A stretch of DNA of 64,000 nucleotides from positions 62,001 through 126,000 of the forward strand of contig NZ_BMIG01000007.1 of the NCBI RefSeq assembly GCF_014641715.1, written 5' to 3'. The notes beneath the pieces were generated by a model. That model did not search any database. It had not been told where the DNA came from and worked only from the letters and a program-made list of their open reading frames with translations. Within the stretch, counting starts at the first letter, position 1, and every line of letters begins with the position of its first letter. The position numbers and the translations under genes are program-made. Positions 25,286-34,766 of the stretch are shown here, piece by piece. Source of the DNA: Polaromonas eurypsychrophila. GTDB lineage: Bacteria > Pseudomonadota > Gammaproteobacteria > Burkholderiales > Burkholderiaceae_C.

Positions 25286-26338
25286 TCAGGCTTTGGTGGT
25301 CTTGGTGTGTTTTTCGATCAGGGCGCGTGCGGTATCCAGCAGCTTCTTGCCATCGAAGCCTTTCTTGTTCATGTCTTCCACCCATTCGACTTCCACGGAG
25401 CGGGACTTGCGGCGGAATTCCTGGGCTTCGACCGGACTCACGGTGTAGATCGTGTTACCGCGGTCGCTGGCTGTCTTGCGGCCTGGAACGTCGTTGCCCT
25501 GCTGCACCTTGCCCAGCCAGGCCGAGGTGGCCATGCCTGAATTGTTGTCGATGACTTTCTTCAGGTCGGGCGCGAGCGAGTTGTACTTGGCCTTGTTCAT
25601 GGCCATGACAAAGGTGGTGGTGTACAGGCTGCCGCCGGCGGGGTCGAACTCGGCGTGGAACTTGGTGAGTTCGTTGACCTTGACAGAAGGCACCACTTCC
25701 CAGGGAATCACGCAGCCTGTGATGGTGCCTTTGCTCAGCGCATCGGTGATGGCGGGCAGGGGCATGCCGACGGGCGTTGCGCCGAGTATGCCCATCAGCT
25801 TGGTGACTTGGCGCGTCGGGGCGCGCATCTTCAGGCCACGCATGTCGGCGATCGAGCGGACCGGTTTGTCCACGGTGTGAATCACGCCCGGGCCGTGCAC
25901 ATGAAGCGCCAGGACCTGCGTATCCTTGAACTCATCCGGTGCCATGGTCTGCACGTATTCCCAGTAAGCCTTGGAAGTTGCCTCGGCATTGGACATGATG
26001 AACGGTAGTTCAAAGGCTTCGATGCGCGGGAAGCGGCCGGCGTTGTTGCCGGGCAGCGTCCACACGATGTCGACCACACCGTCTTTGGCCTGGTCATACA
26101 ACTGCACCGGTGTGCCGCCAAGTTGCATGGCGGGGTAGGCTTCGAACTTGATGCGGCCCGCGGATTCCTTCTCGACCTTGTCCATCCAGGGTTTGTGCAT
26201 GCCCAACCAGACGTTGGACGTGGGGGACATGAAGGTGTGAAACTTCAAAGTCACGGCTTGTTGGGCCAGGCCTGACAGGGCTGGTGCAGCCAGGGCAGCG
26301 GCGGCGCCGGTTTTAAGAAGAGTGCGTCGTTTAATCAT
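25286..26338 (-). CDS. TRAP transporter substrate-binding protein (DctP family)
   Basis: A 350-residue periplasmic protein with a twin-arginine-like leader MIKRRTLLKTGAAAALAAPA. It shows the DctP layout: QLYDQAKDGVVDIVWTLPG, GPGVIHTVDKPVRSIADMRG, KMRAPTRQVTKLMGILGATP. The conserved ligand arginine is in the KMRAPT segment, so an organic acid is the likely ligand. No DctQ/DctM membrane genes are near, so it either uses a distant TRAP permease or acts as a sensor. It is the last gene of the gentisate operon, suggesting an aromatic or dicarboxylic acid. Confidence 0.9.
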   Translation of the reverse strand: MIKRRTLLKTGAAAALAAPALSGLAQQAVTLKFHTFMSPTSNVWLGMHKPWMDKVEKESAGRIKFEAYPAMQLGGTPVQLYDQAKDGVVDIVWTLPGNNAGRFPRIEAFELPFIMSNAEATSKAYWEYVQTMAPDEFKDTQVLALHVHGPGVIHTVDKPVRSIADMRGLKMRAPTRQVTKLMGILGATPVGMPLPAITDALSKGTITGCVIPWEVVPSVKVNELTKFHAEFDPAGGSLYTTTFVMAMNKAKYNSLAPDLKKVIDNNSGMATSAWLGKVQQGNDVPGRKTASDRGNTIYTVSPVEAQEFRRKSRSVEVEWVEDMNKKGFDGKKLLDTARALIEKHTKTTKA

Positions 26339-26450
26339 GCGTGGTCTCCGGTAGATGGATAGAAATTAATTCAAGAAGGGCCGCTTGGGAACCCGTGCTT
26401 GCCCTGATGAAGAGGTGTCAGGCGAAAACTTTACAAGGCACGTCGGCGCT

Positions 26451-27146
26451 TCAGGCCACTTTGACTGTCAAGGTGCCCAGTCCCCGCACTTCACCGAGCA
26501 TGGTGTCGCCCGAGACAACAGCAGCCACGCCTTCGGGCGTGCCGGTGTAAATCAGGTCGCCAGGTTGCAGCTCCCAAGCTGCGGACAGGTGCTCGATGGT
26601 CTCTGCGAGGTTCCAGATGAGCTTGCTGACAGTGCTGCGCTGGCGATCTTTTCCGTTGACCTGCAGGTAGATCTCGGCGTTGGCAACATCGCCGGCCTTG
26701 TCAGCTGGAGTGATCGGGCCAATGGGCGCGGAGTGGTCGTAGGCCTTGCCGATGCACCAGGGGCGACCCTGTTTTTTCATTTCGCCCTGCAGGTCGCGGC
26801 GCGTCATGTCCAGGCCAACGGCATAACCAAAGATGTGTTTGAGCGCATCAGCTGCCTTGATGTTCTTGCCGCCGGTACCAATGGCCGCGACCAGTTCGAT
26901 TTCATGGTGGAGGTTGCTGGTGAGGGACGGGTAGGGGATGACACCGGTCTGGCCGGCCTCGACGACCACCACCGCATCGGCCGGCTTGAGAAAGAAAAAC
27001 GGCGGCTCGCGGCCGGTGAACCCCATCTCCTTGGCGTGTTCTTCGTAGTTGCGGCCTACGCAATAAACACGGTGGACCGGGAAACGGTCCAGCGTACCGA
27101 CCACGGGTACCGAGACCAGCGCCGGTGGGGTAAATACAAAGCTCAT
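26451..27146 (-). CDS. nagK: Fumarylpyruvate hydrolase (FAH family)
   Basis: A 231-residue fumarylacetoacetate-hydrolase-fold protein. Metal ligands are visible in [12 protein letters not shown] and [10 protein letters not shown], with the substrate segment [11 protein letters not shown] and [13 protein letters not shown]. In the gentisate pathway it cleaves fumarylpyruvate to fumarate and pyruvate. Its start overlaps the gentisate dioxygenase stop by 4 bp, which supports this substrate over fumarylacetoacetate. Confidence 0.88.
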   Translation of the reverse strand: MSFVFTPPALVSVPVVGTLDRFPVHRVYCVGRNYEEHAKEMGFTGREPPFFFLKPADAVVVVEAGQTGVIPYPSLTSNLHHEIELVAAIGTGGKNIKAADALKHIFGYAVGLDMTRRDLQGEMKKQGRPWCIGKAYDHSAPIGPITPADKAGDVANAEIYLQVNGKDRQRSTVSKLIWNLAETIEHLSAAWELQPGDLIYTGTPEGVAAVVSGDTMLGEVRGLGTLTVKVA

Positions 27147-28210
27147 GACAACCTCTCTTCTCTGTGTATGCCCAGTGCCTGATGCACCGGACGGTCTGAA
27201 AAACTGAATAACACGCAGCCGGGCGCCGAACGCAGGCTGGCCGTGTGCCAGGATGGAATCACAAAATGGTCGCGCGGGCCGAACTCGAAGACCTGCTGTC
27301 CGGCGCCGTGCGAGATGGTCACGCTGCCGTGCCCCTCCACCACACTGAAAATGGCGCCATCGGTCTGACGCCAGGCCTTGCCGTCAAAACCTGCCGGCAG
27401 GCGCTGCATGAAGGTGGCCATGGTCGGCATTGGCGAGCCGCCGGTGGCCGGATTCACGTAGCGCAGCTTGACACCGTCCCAGTCGTCCACCGGCGCCTGG
27501 CGCTCCAGCGTATGCAGCGCCTCACGCGTGCGGTCGTAGGGGTAGCTGAAGATCGGCGAGGTCTGACCGAAAGGCGCGTTGTAACGAACCGGCAGCATGT
27601 TGGCACCGTAGCGCTGGTAACTGGTGCCTTCGGCTTTGGTCACCGGCTGAGAGCGCTCGCTGTGGTTTTCCGCGAAACCCGCATCGAAAAACCGCAGCAT
27701 CGGAATATCGAGTCCGTCAAGCCAGACCACCGGCTCACCGTTGGTTTGCGTTCCCTCATGACCATGGTCGTGCCAGGTCCAGCTCGGGGTGATGATGAAG
27801 TCGCCCGGTGTCATGGTGGTGCGTTCGCCGTCGACGGCGGTGTACGCCCCTTTTCCCTCAACCACAAACCGCAGGGCGCTCTGGGTGTGGCGGTGGCTGG
27901 GCGCCACTTCGCCGGGCAATATCAGCTGCAGGCCGGCGTAGAGCGACTGGGTGATCGCCGATTGCCCCTGTAAACCCGGGTTCTCCAGAATCAGCACACG
28001 GCGCACCGCTTCCTCGGCGGTGATCAGTTGGCCGGACTCCATCAGGTAAGGGCGCACCTGTGCATAGGCCCAGAACGCCGGCACACACGGTGTGGCCGGC
28101 TGCTGTGGCACCAGCGCATGCAACACCTCCCACAAGGGGGTCATGTGCTGCGCACGGATGGCATCGTAAAAGGCCTTGCGTGTACTGCCAGGAGGTGGGG
28201 TCATGTCCAT
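27143..28210 (-). CDS. Gentisate 1,2-dioxygenase
   Basis: A 355-residue bicupin that opens the ring of gentisate to maleylpyruvate using Fe(II). The N-terminal cupin holds the iron site [17 protein letters not shown] with the paired histidines; the second cupin (about 260-350) has [10 protein letters not shown] and [15 protein letters not shown]. Start chosen at ATG 28210 ([12 protein letters not shown]), preceded by GGAG; the open frame extends 72 bp upstream without conservation. It is coupled to nagK downstream. Confidence 0.93.
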   Translation of the reverse strand: MDMTPPPGSTRKAFYDAIRAQHMTPLWEVLHALVPQQPATPCVPAFWAYAQVRPYLMESGQLITAEEAVRRVLILENPGLQGQSAITQSLYAGLQLILPGEVAPSHRHTQSALRFVVEGKGAYTAVDGERTTMTPGDFIITPSWTWHDHGHEGTQTNGEPVVWLDGLDIPMLRFFDAGFAENHSERSQPVTKAEGTSYQRYGANMLPVRYNAPFGQTSPIFSYPYDRTREALHTLERQAPVDDWDGVKLRYVNPATGGSPMPTMATFMQRLPAGFDGKAWRQTDGAIFSVVEGHGSVTISHGAGQQVFEFGPRDHFVIPSWHTASLRSAPGCVLFSFSDRPVHQALGIHREERLS

Positions 28211-28226
28211 GGGGCTCTCCGTCGGT

Positions 28227-29585
28227 TCATCGGTCGAAGAAAACGCCATCCTGCGACAACTGGTGCTGCAGGACGGCGACATTGATGTCGCGGAAGGTCT
28301 GGCCGCTTGCCAGCAGCGCTGCGGCCGTTCCGGCGGCCTGGCCCATCACAAAACAGCCGCCGCTGGCGCGCGCAGCGGATTGGCCTTCGTGGGTCATGGA
28401 CGCGCAGCGTCCAGCGACCAGCAGATTGGACACCACGCTGTTGGTCAGCATGCGCCACGGCAGGTCGTTGCAGGCGCGTTGTTCATCCCGCGGGAAGCCC
28501 CAACTGATGGCGCCGTCCACATGCATTTCCATGGGCCAGGCATTGATGCCGACCACGTCGTCAAAGCGTGCGGACGACAGGATGTCCTCGCCGGTGAGCG
28601 CGTAGTCGCCGCAGATGCGTCGCGTCTCCCGGATACCGACCTGGGGGGCGATATCGACAATGGCCGACTGCTCAAAGCCGGGCACCTCGTTTTTCAGGAA
28701 GCGGAAGTATTCGGTGATCTGCCGGCGGCCCTCGAGTTCGCCATCGCTGAGTTGACGTGCATTGGTGGCGTCCATGGCCATGCCGGCGGCGTTGCGGATT
28801 TGCGTGACATTGGCGCGCCATTCAGTCGGATTCTTGTTGGGGCGCAGGATCGCGCCTTGGCGCGGAAACCGGTAGCGGCCTGGCTTGCTCAATGCGCTTT
28901 CGTCCATGAGTTTGTTGATCGCGCTGAACTCGCCCACGGCAGCCAGCGCGCGTGGGGCATCAACATGGCCAACGCGAAACATGGTGCTTGGAAACAGCGC
29001 GCTGCCCTGACCGTCACCAAGTTCAAAAGGCACGCCGGCAAAATGTGCCACGTCGGCGTCACCCGAGCAGTCGATAAAGCGGTGGGCACGAATCGCCTGG
29101 CGGCCGGACTTGGTTTCCACCACCAGGGCTGCGATGGAACGACCCTCCATCACCACGGCTGCAGCCCAGGCGTGAAACAACAGTTGCACACCCGCCGATA
29201 CCAGCATCTGGTCGGCGGCGCACTTGTAGGCCGAGACATCGTAGGAGCGCACGCGAATGCGCCCCTGCATTCCGTCTTGCGGCTGGTTCAGCCCGCCCAG
29301 CGCGTCAATTCGCACCAGCAAATCGTCCACCACGCCATGCACCAGCTGTTGCATCTCGCCGTTCCTGCGGCCGTACAGGCCGGCGAAATTGGTGACGCCG
29401 CCTGCCGTGCCCATGCCACCCAGAAAACCATAACGCTCCACCAGCAAGGTGCGCGCGCCGTGCCGGGCAGCACTGACGCTGGCGGCCAGCCCGGCAGGCC
29501 CGCCGCCGATCACAACTACATCAAACTCGCCATAGACCGGCAGCCTGCGGGCTGGCTCGGTAACGGTATTGAAGTCGGATGCCAT
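28227..29585 (-). CDS. FAD-dependent oxidoreductase in gentisate operon
   Basis: A 452-residue flavoprotein (alternative start at 29633 adds 16 residues). The Rossmann signature [18 protein letters not shown] with a downstream acid ([20 protein letters not shown]) and the C-terminal [20 protein letters not shown] match the FAD_oxidored (PF12831) group, whose members act on varied substrates. In this operon it may handle an aromatic side chain or ring reduction, but no reaction can be assigned. It lies 16 bp before the gentisate dioxygenase gene. Confidence 0.8.
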   Translation of the reverse strand: MASDFNTVTEPARRLPVYGEFDVVVIGGGPAGLAASVSAARHGARTLLVERYGFLGGMGTAGGVTNFAGLYGRRNGEMQQLVHGVVDDLLVRIDALGGLNQPQDGMQGRIRVRSYDVSAYKCAADQMLVSAGVQLLFHAWAAAVVMEGRSIAALVVETKSGRQAIRAHRFIDCSGDADVAHFAGVPFELGDGQGSALFPSTMFRVGHVDAPRALAAVGEFSAINKLMDESALSKPGRYRFPRQGAILRPNKNPTEWRANVTQIRNAAGMAMDATNARQLSDGELEGRRQITEYFRFLKNEVPGFEQSAIVDIAPQVGIRETRRICGDYALTGEDILSSARFDDVVGINAWPMEMHVDGAISWGFPRDEQRACNDLPWRMLTNSVVSNLLVAGRCASMTHEGQSAARASGGCFVMGQAAGTAAALLASGQTFRDINVAVLQHQLSQDGVFFDR

Positions 29586-29636
29586 GGGTAGATCAGTCAG
29601 CTGCGGCAATGAGCGACCACTTTGATTCTTCAATCA

Positions 29637-29730
29637 AGCAGGGGCCGCGGGTCCGGCTCTGCCGGCCCGCAGGCGCAGCGGCCCCCTCGGGGGGCAGGGA
29701 ATTACACGTAGTGAATGACCGTGGGGGCAA
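29637..29730 (-). repeat. GC-rich dispersed repeat (CCCCGAGGGGGCC family), inverted copy
   Basis: On the minus strand it reads GCCCCCACGG..., CTGCCCCCCGAGGGGGCCGC, CTGCGCCTGCGG, AGAGCCGGACCCGCGGCCCC. It fills the gap between the Bug gene and the FAD oxidoreductase. Further copies lie at 37956, 57184 (inside thrC) and 60504 (inside moaE). Confidence 0.8.
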
Positions 29731-29732
29731 CG

Positions 29733-30740
29733 TCATTCGATTTTTATGCCGCGCATCGTGATGATGCCGCCCATGATGGCGGTCTCGCTGCGGATGCGGC
29801 TGGTCAGGCCCTCGGGCGAGGTGCCCACGGCCTGCCAGCCCTGGTTGAACAGTTTCTGGCGCGTGTCGCTGTCGCGGATGATGCGCGGCACCTCCTGAGC
29901 CAGGCGTGTCTGCGCAGCTTTGGACAGTTTGGCCGGGCCGACCAGCGCGGTCCAGACTTCAAGGTTGAAGTTGCGCACTTCTGCATCGGCCAGCGACGGA
30001 ATCTCCGAGGCGAGGGCACTGCGTCCGCTGGTCAGGCCGATGGCCTTTAGCTTGCCGGCCTTGATCTGCGGCAGCGCGATACCCGGGGGCACCAGCGCCA
30101 TCTGGATCTGGCCGCCCAGCAGCGCGGTGACGACTTGCGGGTTGCCCTGATAAGGCACATGCACGGCACCGAGGTTACCGGCGGTGGACTTCAGCAGTTC
30201 CATGCCCAGATGCCCGACCGAGCCATTGCCAACCGAGCCGTAATTCCATTTGTCTCCGCCATTGCGGGCGGCCAGGAAAAAATCGCTGCCCGAAGGCTGG
30301 TTCATCGGGGCGACCAGCACCAGCGGTGCGGTGGTCAGCAGCGAGATCGGAGTGAAGTCCTTGGCCGGGTCGTAAGGCAGCTTGGCGTACAGCATCTTGG
30401 CCGAGGTCAGGTTGCCATTGATCACCACCGCCAGTGTGTGGTCGTCGGTGGCTTTGGCGGCCAGGTCGGCGGCGATGTTGCCGGACGCACCGGGGCGGTT
30501 TTCGACGATGACGGGTTGCCCGAGGGCGCGCGACAAGGGCTCAGCCAGTGTGCGTGCCGCCATGTCCGGCGTCGAGCCACCGGGGAAACCCACCAACAGT
30601 TTGACCGCGCGTGTCGGCCAGGCCGGGACTGCAGAAACGGTTTCTCTGGAGGCTGGTTTTTTGGGAGCATTCTGCGCTGCAGCCAGCATGGGCAGAGCGA
30701 GAGTCGCTATCAAAAGTGCAGTGTATTTGGACAACTTCAT
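29733..30740 (-). CDS. Bug/TctC-family periplasmic binding protein
   Basis: A 335-residue protein with signal peptide MKLSKYTALLIATLALPMLA-AAQ. It has the Bug core: VKLLVGFPGGSTPDMAARTL, VIVENRPGASGNIAAD, NYGSVGNGSVGHLGMELL, and VHVPYQGNPQVVTALLGGQI. Bug proteins bind carboxylates in the periplasm, and most have no adjacent TctAB permease. Position inside the gentisate operon suggests 3-hydroxybenzoate or a related acid. ATG 30740 was chosen because the leader begins there. Confidence 0.92.
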   Translation of the reverse strand: MKLSKYTALLIATLALPMLAAAQNAPKKPASRETVSAVPAWPTRAVKLLVGFPGGSTPDMAARTLAEPLSRALGQPVIVENRPGASGNIAADLAAKATDDHTLAVVINGNLTSAKMLYAKLPYDPAKDFTPISLLTTAPLVLVAPMNQPSGSDFFLAARNGGDKWNYGSVGNGSVGHLGMELLKSTAGNLGAVHVPYQGNPQVVTALLGGQIQMALVPPGIALPQIKAGKLKAIGLTSGRSALASEIPSLADAEVRNFNLEVWTALVGPAKLSKAAQTRLAQEVPRIIRDSDTRQKLFNQGWQAVGTSPEGLTSRIRSETAIMGGIITMRGIKIE

Positions 30741-30765
30741 GCGATTTTCCAATTTTGAAAGGGCT

Positions 30766-31959
30766 CTATTTGAACAGTTTTGACGGCTCAATTCCGTCGT
30801 ACATCCACTGCAGGCCTGCAAAACCGGCGCTTTCTTTTTCGCTTTGAAACATCTGGTTACGCAACTCCCGTTGCACGCCTGCTGCGTGGTAAATGTCGCC
30901 ATAAAAACGCGCGGTCAGTTGCACCCGTCCAGTGCGCAGGTAGCGAGCCTGCTGGTATTTCTGAAAGGCTTGAGGTATGTCGCCGTGCGTAAAACGCAGC
31001 GCCTCGCGCAGCACCACGGCATCTTCGATGGCCTGGCCGGCGCCCTGGGCCAGGTACTGCAGCATCGGATGCGCTGCATCACCCAGCAGCGTGACGCGCC
31101 GGTCGGTCCAGTTTTTCACCGGCTCCCGGTCGCACAGCACCCACATTTTCCAGGTCTCGATTTTCCCCAGCAGTTCCCGGACCTGCGGGCATGCCTGGGA
31201 AAATCGCTCCGTCAGCTCCGCCGTATCGCCAAAGGTGTTCCAGCCTTCGTCGTACTTGTTGCTGTGAAACACCGCCACCAGATTGAATAACTCGCCGCGG
31301 CGCAGCGGGTAGTGAACCAAATGGGTTTTCTCACCACCCCAGAGCAGCACGTCGTCGCTCCACAAATGGGCCGGCACGTTTTCACGCGTGAGCACGGCGC
31401 GGTAGGCGATGTGGCCCGACACGCGGGGCTTGCCGTCGCCCACCACCACCTCGCGCACCTTGCTCCAGATGCCGTCGGCGCCAATCAGGGCTGCGCCCTG
31501 TAGCACCTCGCCGCCAGCTAGGTGGACCTGCACGCTGCTTTCGGATTGCGCGAAAGATTCGACTTTTGCGCTGGTGCGCAGCGTCACGTTGTCCTGCGCC
31601 GCGCAGGCGTCCAGAAACACCTGGTGCAGGTCGGCCCGGTAAATCACGCCATAGGGAAAACCGTAGGTGGCGCGCGCCATGTCGCCGAGCGGAACGCGCA
31701 CGATTTTTTCGCCGGTGCGCACATCATTCATGCCCAGACCGGGCGGGAAGAAGGAGACCTTGCTGACCACATCGGTCAGGCCGAGGTAGGCGAACATGCG
31801 GAAAATATTCGGACCTAGCTGGATACCCGTGCCGATTTCACCGAAGCTGGCCGCCTGTTCCAGCACGGTCACGGCATGTCCGTCACGCGCCAGCACCAGT
31901 GCGGTGGCCAGGCCGCCTATGCCGCCGCCGGCAATAAGGATGGGGTGAGGAGATGTCAC
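30766..31959 (-). CDS. 3-hydroxybenzoate 6-hydroxylase (FAD monooxygenase)
   Basis: A 397-residue class A flavoprotein monooxygenase: FAD-binding GGGIGGLATALVLARDGHAV, the DG motif (ALIGADGIWSKVREVV) and the GD motif VTLLGDAAHPMLQYLAQGAG. The closest functional types are salicylate hydroxylase and 3-hydroxybenzoate 6-hydroxylase. The operon partner gentisate dioxygenase favours the latter, which makes gentisate from 3-hydroxybenzoate. It is the first gene of the operon, facing a MarR gene across a palindrome. Confidence 0.88.
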   Translation of the reverse strand: MTSPHPILIAGGGIGGLATALVLARDGHAVTVLEQAASFGEIGTGIQLGPNIFRMFAYLGLTDVVSKVSFFPPGLGMNDVRTGEKIVRVPLGDMARATYGFPYGVIYRADLHQVFLDACAAQDNVTLRTSAKVESFAQSESSVQVHLAGGEVLQGAALIGADGIWSKVREVVVGDGKPRVSGHIAYRAVLTRENVPAHLWSDDVLLWGGEKTHLVHYPLRRGELFNLVAVFHSNKYDEGWNTFGDTAELTERFSQACPQVRELLGKIETWKMWVLCDREPVKNWTDRRVTLLGDAAHPMLQYLAQGAGQAIEDAVVLREALRFTHGDIPQAFQKYQQARYLRTGRVQLTARFYGDIYHAAGVQRELRNQMFQSEKESAGFAGLQWMYDGIEPSKLFK

Positions 31960-31993
31960 GTTGATGGGTGTTCGAAGCCAGAGGTGGCTTTAG

Positions 31994-32011
31994 TAGTAAG
32001 TATACTTACTA
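31994..32011. promoter_or_regulatory. 18-bp palindromic operator between 3HB6H and marR
   Basis: TAGTAAGTATACTTACTA is a perfect palindrome 34 bp upstream of the hydroxylase start and 120 bp before the marR start. Symmetry and length fit a MarR dimer site, so the neighbouring MarR protein probably represses the degradation operon until an aromatic acid binds. Confidence 0.75.
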
Positions 32012-32131
32012 TTGATGTCCACGGTGATTACCCTGAACCTGGGGGGCGCTGAACAGGCGCCCTGCGACGCGCGATCAGCCGGCTGCCGCGCATCCGCGTG
32101 AACCTGTTCAGCGCTCCCTTAAACTCCGGCC

Positions 32132-32572
32132 ATGCCAACAAGTTTTAACTTCATCGAAGCGCCGGGGCACCAGATCCGGCGCGCTCACCAGTTGTCGATT
32201 GCCCTCTTCATGGACGAGACGGCCGGGTTTGACGTGACGCCGGTTCAGTTCGCCATCCTGAACGCGCTGATGGATGACCCCGGTGAAGACCAGGTCACGT
32301 TGTCAGGGCGGGTGGCTTTTGATGCTGCGACTTCCGGTTCGGTCATCGGCCGGCTGGAGGCCAAAGGCTGGGTGCGGCGCGAGTCCGATCCGGTCGACAA
32401 GCGCCGCAAGCTGCTTTGGGTCACCCCCGAGGGGCAGAAGGTCGCGCTGCAGATGAAGCGGGCCGTCAGCAAGGTTCAGTCACGCCTGCTGGAGCCGCTT
32501 AGCGCCGCCGAACGCAAACGGTTTGGCGTGCTGCTGGGCAAGTTGATTGCCGGCCACGAAGGCGTCGACTAA
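32132..32572 (+). CDS. MarR-family regulator of the gentisate operon
   Basis: A 146-residue winged-helix protein: QFAILNALMDDPGEDQVTLS, recognition helix TSGSVIGRLEAKGWVRRESD and wing DPVDKRRKLLWVTPEG. It is divergent from the 3-hydroxybenzoate hydroxylase gene with an 18-bp palindrome between them, so it is the likely local repressor. Confidence 0.9.
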   Translation: MPTSFNFIEAPGHQIRRAHQLSIALFMDETAGFDVTPVQFAILNALMDDPGEDQVTLSGRVAFDAATSGSVIGRLEAKGWVRRESDPVDKRRKLLWVTPEGQKVALQMKRAVSKVQSRLLEPLSAAERKRFGVLLGKLIAGHEGVD

Positions 32573-32601
32573 GCCTCCGATGTGGCGGCGGGGCCCGGTC
32601 G

Positions 32602-32904
32602 TCAGGCCGACTTGGCCAGCAGCGTGAAATGCTCCACTACGGGCGGTGCGGCAAAAAAAGGCCCGACGATGGCGCGCCAGTCGGCGAAAGCCGGCGATTC
32701 GCGGAAACCCACGGTGTGGTCCTCCAGCGTGTCCCAGAAAATCTGCAGGATGTAACGCTCGGGGCTTTCAATGCCTTTGTTGACCTTGAAGCCCTGAAAA
32801 CCTTTGGCGCCGGCTATCACGGTGGTCAGGCCACGCTGGATGGCTTCGTCAAAAGCGGCCTGCTGGCCGGGGGCAATACGGATGTCGGCGAGTTCGAGAA
32901 TCAT
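32602..32904 (-). CDS. ABM-fold monooxygenase-like protein
   Basis: A 100-residue antibiotic-biosynthesis-monooxygenase-type ferredoxin-like fold: MILELADIRIAPGQQAAFDE, GFQGFKVNKGIESPERYILQ and WDTLEDHTVGFRES. Such proteins are dimeric and either cofactor-free oxygenases or heme/aldehyde handlers. It is the last gene of the Rieske-glutamine synthetase operon, 39 bp after the ferredoxin. Confidence 0.8.
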   Translation of the reverse strand: MILELADIRIAPGQQAAFDEAIQRGLTTVIAGAKGFQGFKVNKGIESPERYILQIFWDTLEDHTVGFRESPAFADWRAIVGPFFAAPPVVEHFTLLAKSA

Positions 32905-32943
32905 GGGCTTCCTTGGGTTGAGCGTGTGTAGAGATGCCAGCCC

Positions 32944-33267
32944 TCAATACTGGCTGGCCGGTAACTCTACCGTCAAACCATCGAGTTCTGCATTCAGGAT
33001 GATCTGGCAGCTCAGCCGGCTGCTTGGCGTGGCGGGGGTGGCTGTGAAGGCCAGCATGGCGCATTCCTCCCCGTCGGCAGCCGGCAACAGCGCCGCGAAT
33101 GGCTGCGCCACCATCACATGGCAGGTTGCGCAGGTCAGCAAGCCGCCGCAGTCGGCTGCAATGCCGCTCACGCCCGCAGCCACCGCCACTTCCATCACAC
33201 TTTGACCAATTTTGCCCTTAGCCCTTATCGGCTTTGCGTCACCAGCTATGAAATTAATAGTAATCAT
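32944..33267 (-). CDS. [2Fe-2S] ferredoxin
   Basis: A 107-residue adrenodoxin-type ferredoxin with the cluster ligands in ADCGGLLTCATCHV (C-x5-C-x2-C) and a fourth Cys in LSCQIIL. It probably passes electrons to the Rieske oxygenase two genes upstream; no reductase gene is near. Start chosen at ATG 33267 (MITINFIAGDAKPIR); an alternative at 33285 overlaps the preceding gene. Its first 20 codons overlap a copy of the short dispersed AGCTAT repeat, which is unusual for a conserved coding start. Confidence 0.88.
   Translation of the reverse strand: MITINFIAGDAKPIRAKGKIGQSVMEVAVAAGVSGIAADCGGLLTCATCHVMVAQPFAALLPAADGEECAMLAFTATPATPSSRLSCQIILNAELDGLTVELPASQY
33208..33266. repeat. Dispersed AGCTAT-family repeat inside the ferredoxin 5' end
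   Basis: TTAGCCCTTATCGGCTTTGC then CACCAGCTATGAAATTAATAG matches the repeat copies at 44897 and 48675. On the minus strand it encodes the ferredoxin N-terminus MITINFIAGDAKPIRAKGK. Confidence 0.6.
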
Positions 33268-33281
33268 GCAGGCCCTGCCGT

Positions 33282-34766
33282 TCAAATGCGGCTGAAATAT
33301 TCGCGGCGCTGCCAGTCGTCCCCGTCCACCGCCTGTTCGTGGCGTGTGATCTCCGACTGTTTGATGCGCATGAAGTAGTTGATGAAGCTGCTGCCGAAGG
33401 CGTCGACGAGGACACTGTCGGCCTGCAGTGCGTCCAGCGCCTCGCCCAGGCTGGTGGGTATTTTGACCGCAGCGTCGCCATACGGTGCATCGGTAGCTAC
33501 CGGCGCCTTGAGTTGGCGCGTGATGCCGTCAAGCCCGGCGTGGATTTGAGAGGCCAGGTAGAGATAGGGGTTGGCCGCCGGCTCGCCGATGCGGTTTTCG
33601 ATGCGCGTTGCAGCATCGCCCGCCTGCCCAACCACGCGCAGCATGGCACCGCGGTTGTCGCGGCCCCACAGCACCGACTGCGGCGCCAGCGCGTTCGGGC
33701 GGAAGCGGCCGAAGCCATTGATGGTAGGTGTGCAAAACACCGTCATGCCGCGCGCATGTTCCAGCAGGCCGGCCAGATAATGCTCCCCTACTTCGGACAG
33801 CGTGTACTGCGCGTCGGTGGATTGCGTGCCTTGCGCCGACGCGTCGCGCTGGAACAGGTTGGCGCCGGTGTGTATGTCTACCAGCGACTGGTGCAGATGC
33901 CAGCCGCTGGACATGATGTTCGGAAAGGGCGGGCGGCACATGAAGGTGGCGTGGTAACCGGCACGGCGCAGCGCCTGCCTGACCGCGCTGCGAAACAGCA
34001 CCATGTTGTCGGCAGCGGTCAGCGCGTCAGTCGCGTCGAAAACCGCTTCGACCTGACTCGGGCCAAGCTCGATTTCCAGTGACTGCAAAGGCAGGCCCAG
34101 TGCCTGCGCCGTGTGCTGGACGATGCGCAGCGGTTCTTCCGCCATGTCGAACCATTGCTCGGACAGAAGGTTATAGCCGGGGTGGATCATGGCCACCTTG
34201 GGCGGCGGGCCGGGCCAGGCAGCCTGTTCCGGATCAAGCTGGTCCTGGGCGCTGTCACCGGTGATGCGGTAGATGTGAAACTCGATTTCTAGCCCGCACT
34301 TCATGCCGTAGCCGGCTTCGGCCAACCGCGCCAGCGCGCGCTGCAGGATGCGCCGGCTGTCCAGTTCAACGGCGCTGCCATCCTGCATCCAGGGCTGGCC
34401 CTGGACCCAGCCCGTAGCGGCTGCCCAGGGCAGTGGTTTGAAGCTGGCCGGGTCGGCCAGCAGCAAAAGGTTGCTCGCAAACTCGAAGCCTGGCAGTTCC
34501 GCCGTGCCGCCGGCCTCAAACACCTTGAAAGCCGTGCGATCGGAACTGTCCTTGAGCAGCAAGGTGCTAACCAGGCCGACGCCGTCCAGCATGGCTTTGG
34601 CAGCGGCGCTGGCCACCAGTGTTTTGCCGCGCAGCGTGCCGTGCAGATCACACCAGGCAAAACGTACCAGCTCGATACCGCTGGCGGCAATCAGCTGTTC
34701 GGTCTGTTGCAGGGCCAGCCGGCGCGCTTCATCATGGATGCCGCAGTGTTCGGCGAAGCTGTTCAT
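33282..34766 (-). CDS. Glutamine-synthetase-like amide ligase
   Basis: A 494-residue GS-fold protein. The N-terminal beta-grasp part has LVRFAWCDLHGTLRGKTL, and the catalytic core has GLEIEFHIYRI (metal glutamates), GWHLHQSL, and the nucleotide/arginine stretch RIENRIGEPAANPYLYLASQ. It belongs to the GlnA-like ligases that glutamylate amines rather than ammonia. Its 4-bp overlap with a Rieske oxygenase gene recalls aniline degradation (TdnQ/AtdA1), where gamma-glutamylation precedes ring oxidation. The actual amine here is unknown. Confidence 0.88.
   Translation of the reverse strand: MNSFAEHCGIHDEARRLALQQTEQLIAASGIELVRFAWCDLHGTLRGKTLVASAAAKAMLDGVGLVSTLLLKDSSDRTAFKVFEAGGTAELPGFEFASNLLLLADPASFKPLPWAAATGWVQGQPWMQDGSAVELDSRRILQRALARLAEAGYGMKCGLEIEFHIYRITGDSAQDQLDPEQAAWPGPPPKVAMIHPGYNLLSEQWFDMAEEPLRIVQHTAQALGLPLQSLEIELGPSQVEAVFDATDALTAADNMVLFRSAVRQALRRAGYHATFMCRPPFPNIMSSGWHLHQSLVDIHTGANLFQRDASAQGTQSTDAQYTLSEVGEHYLAGLLEHARGMTVFCTPTINGFGRFRPNALAPQSVLWGRDNRGAMLRVVGQAGDAATRIENRIGEPAANPYLYLASQIHAGLDGITRQLKAPVATDAPYGDAAVKIPTSLGEALDALQADSVLVDAFGSSFINYFMRIKQSEITRHEQAVDGDDWQRREYFSRI

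Noticed and set aside
28176..29591. A 471-codon plus-strand ORF antisense to the FAD oxidoreductase
   Set aside because: Composition is that of a GC-rich shadow frame (His/Gln/Arg-rich); the minus strand has clear FAD motifs.
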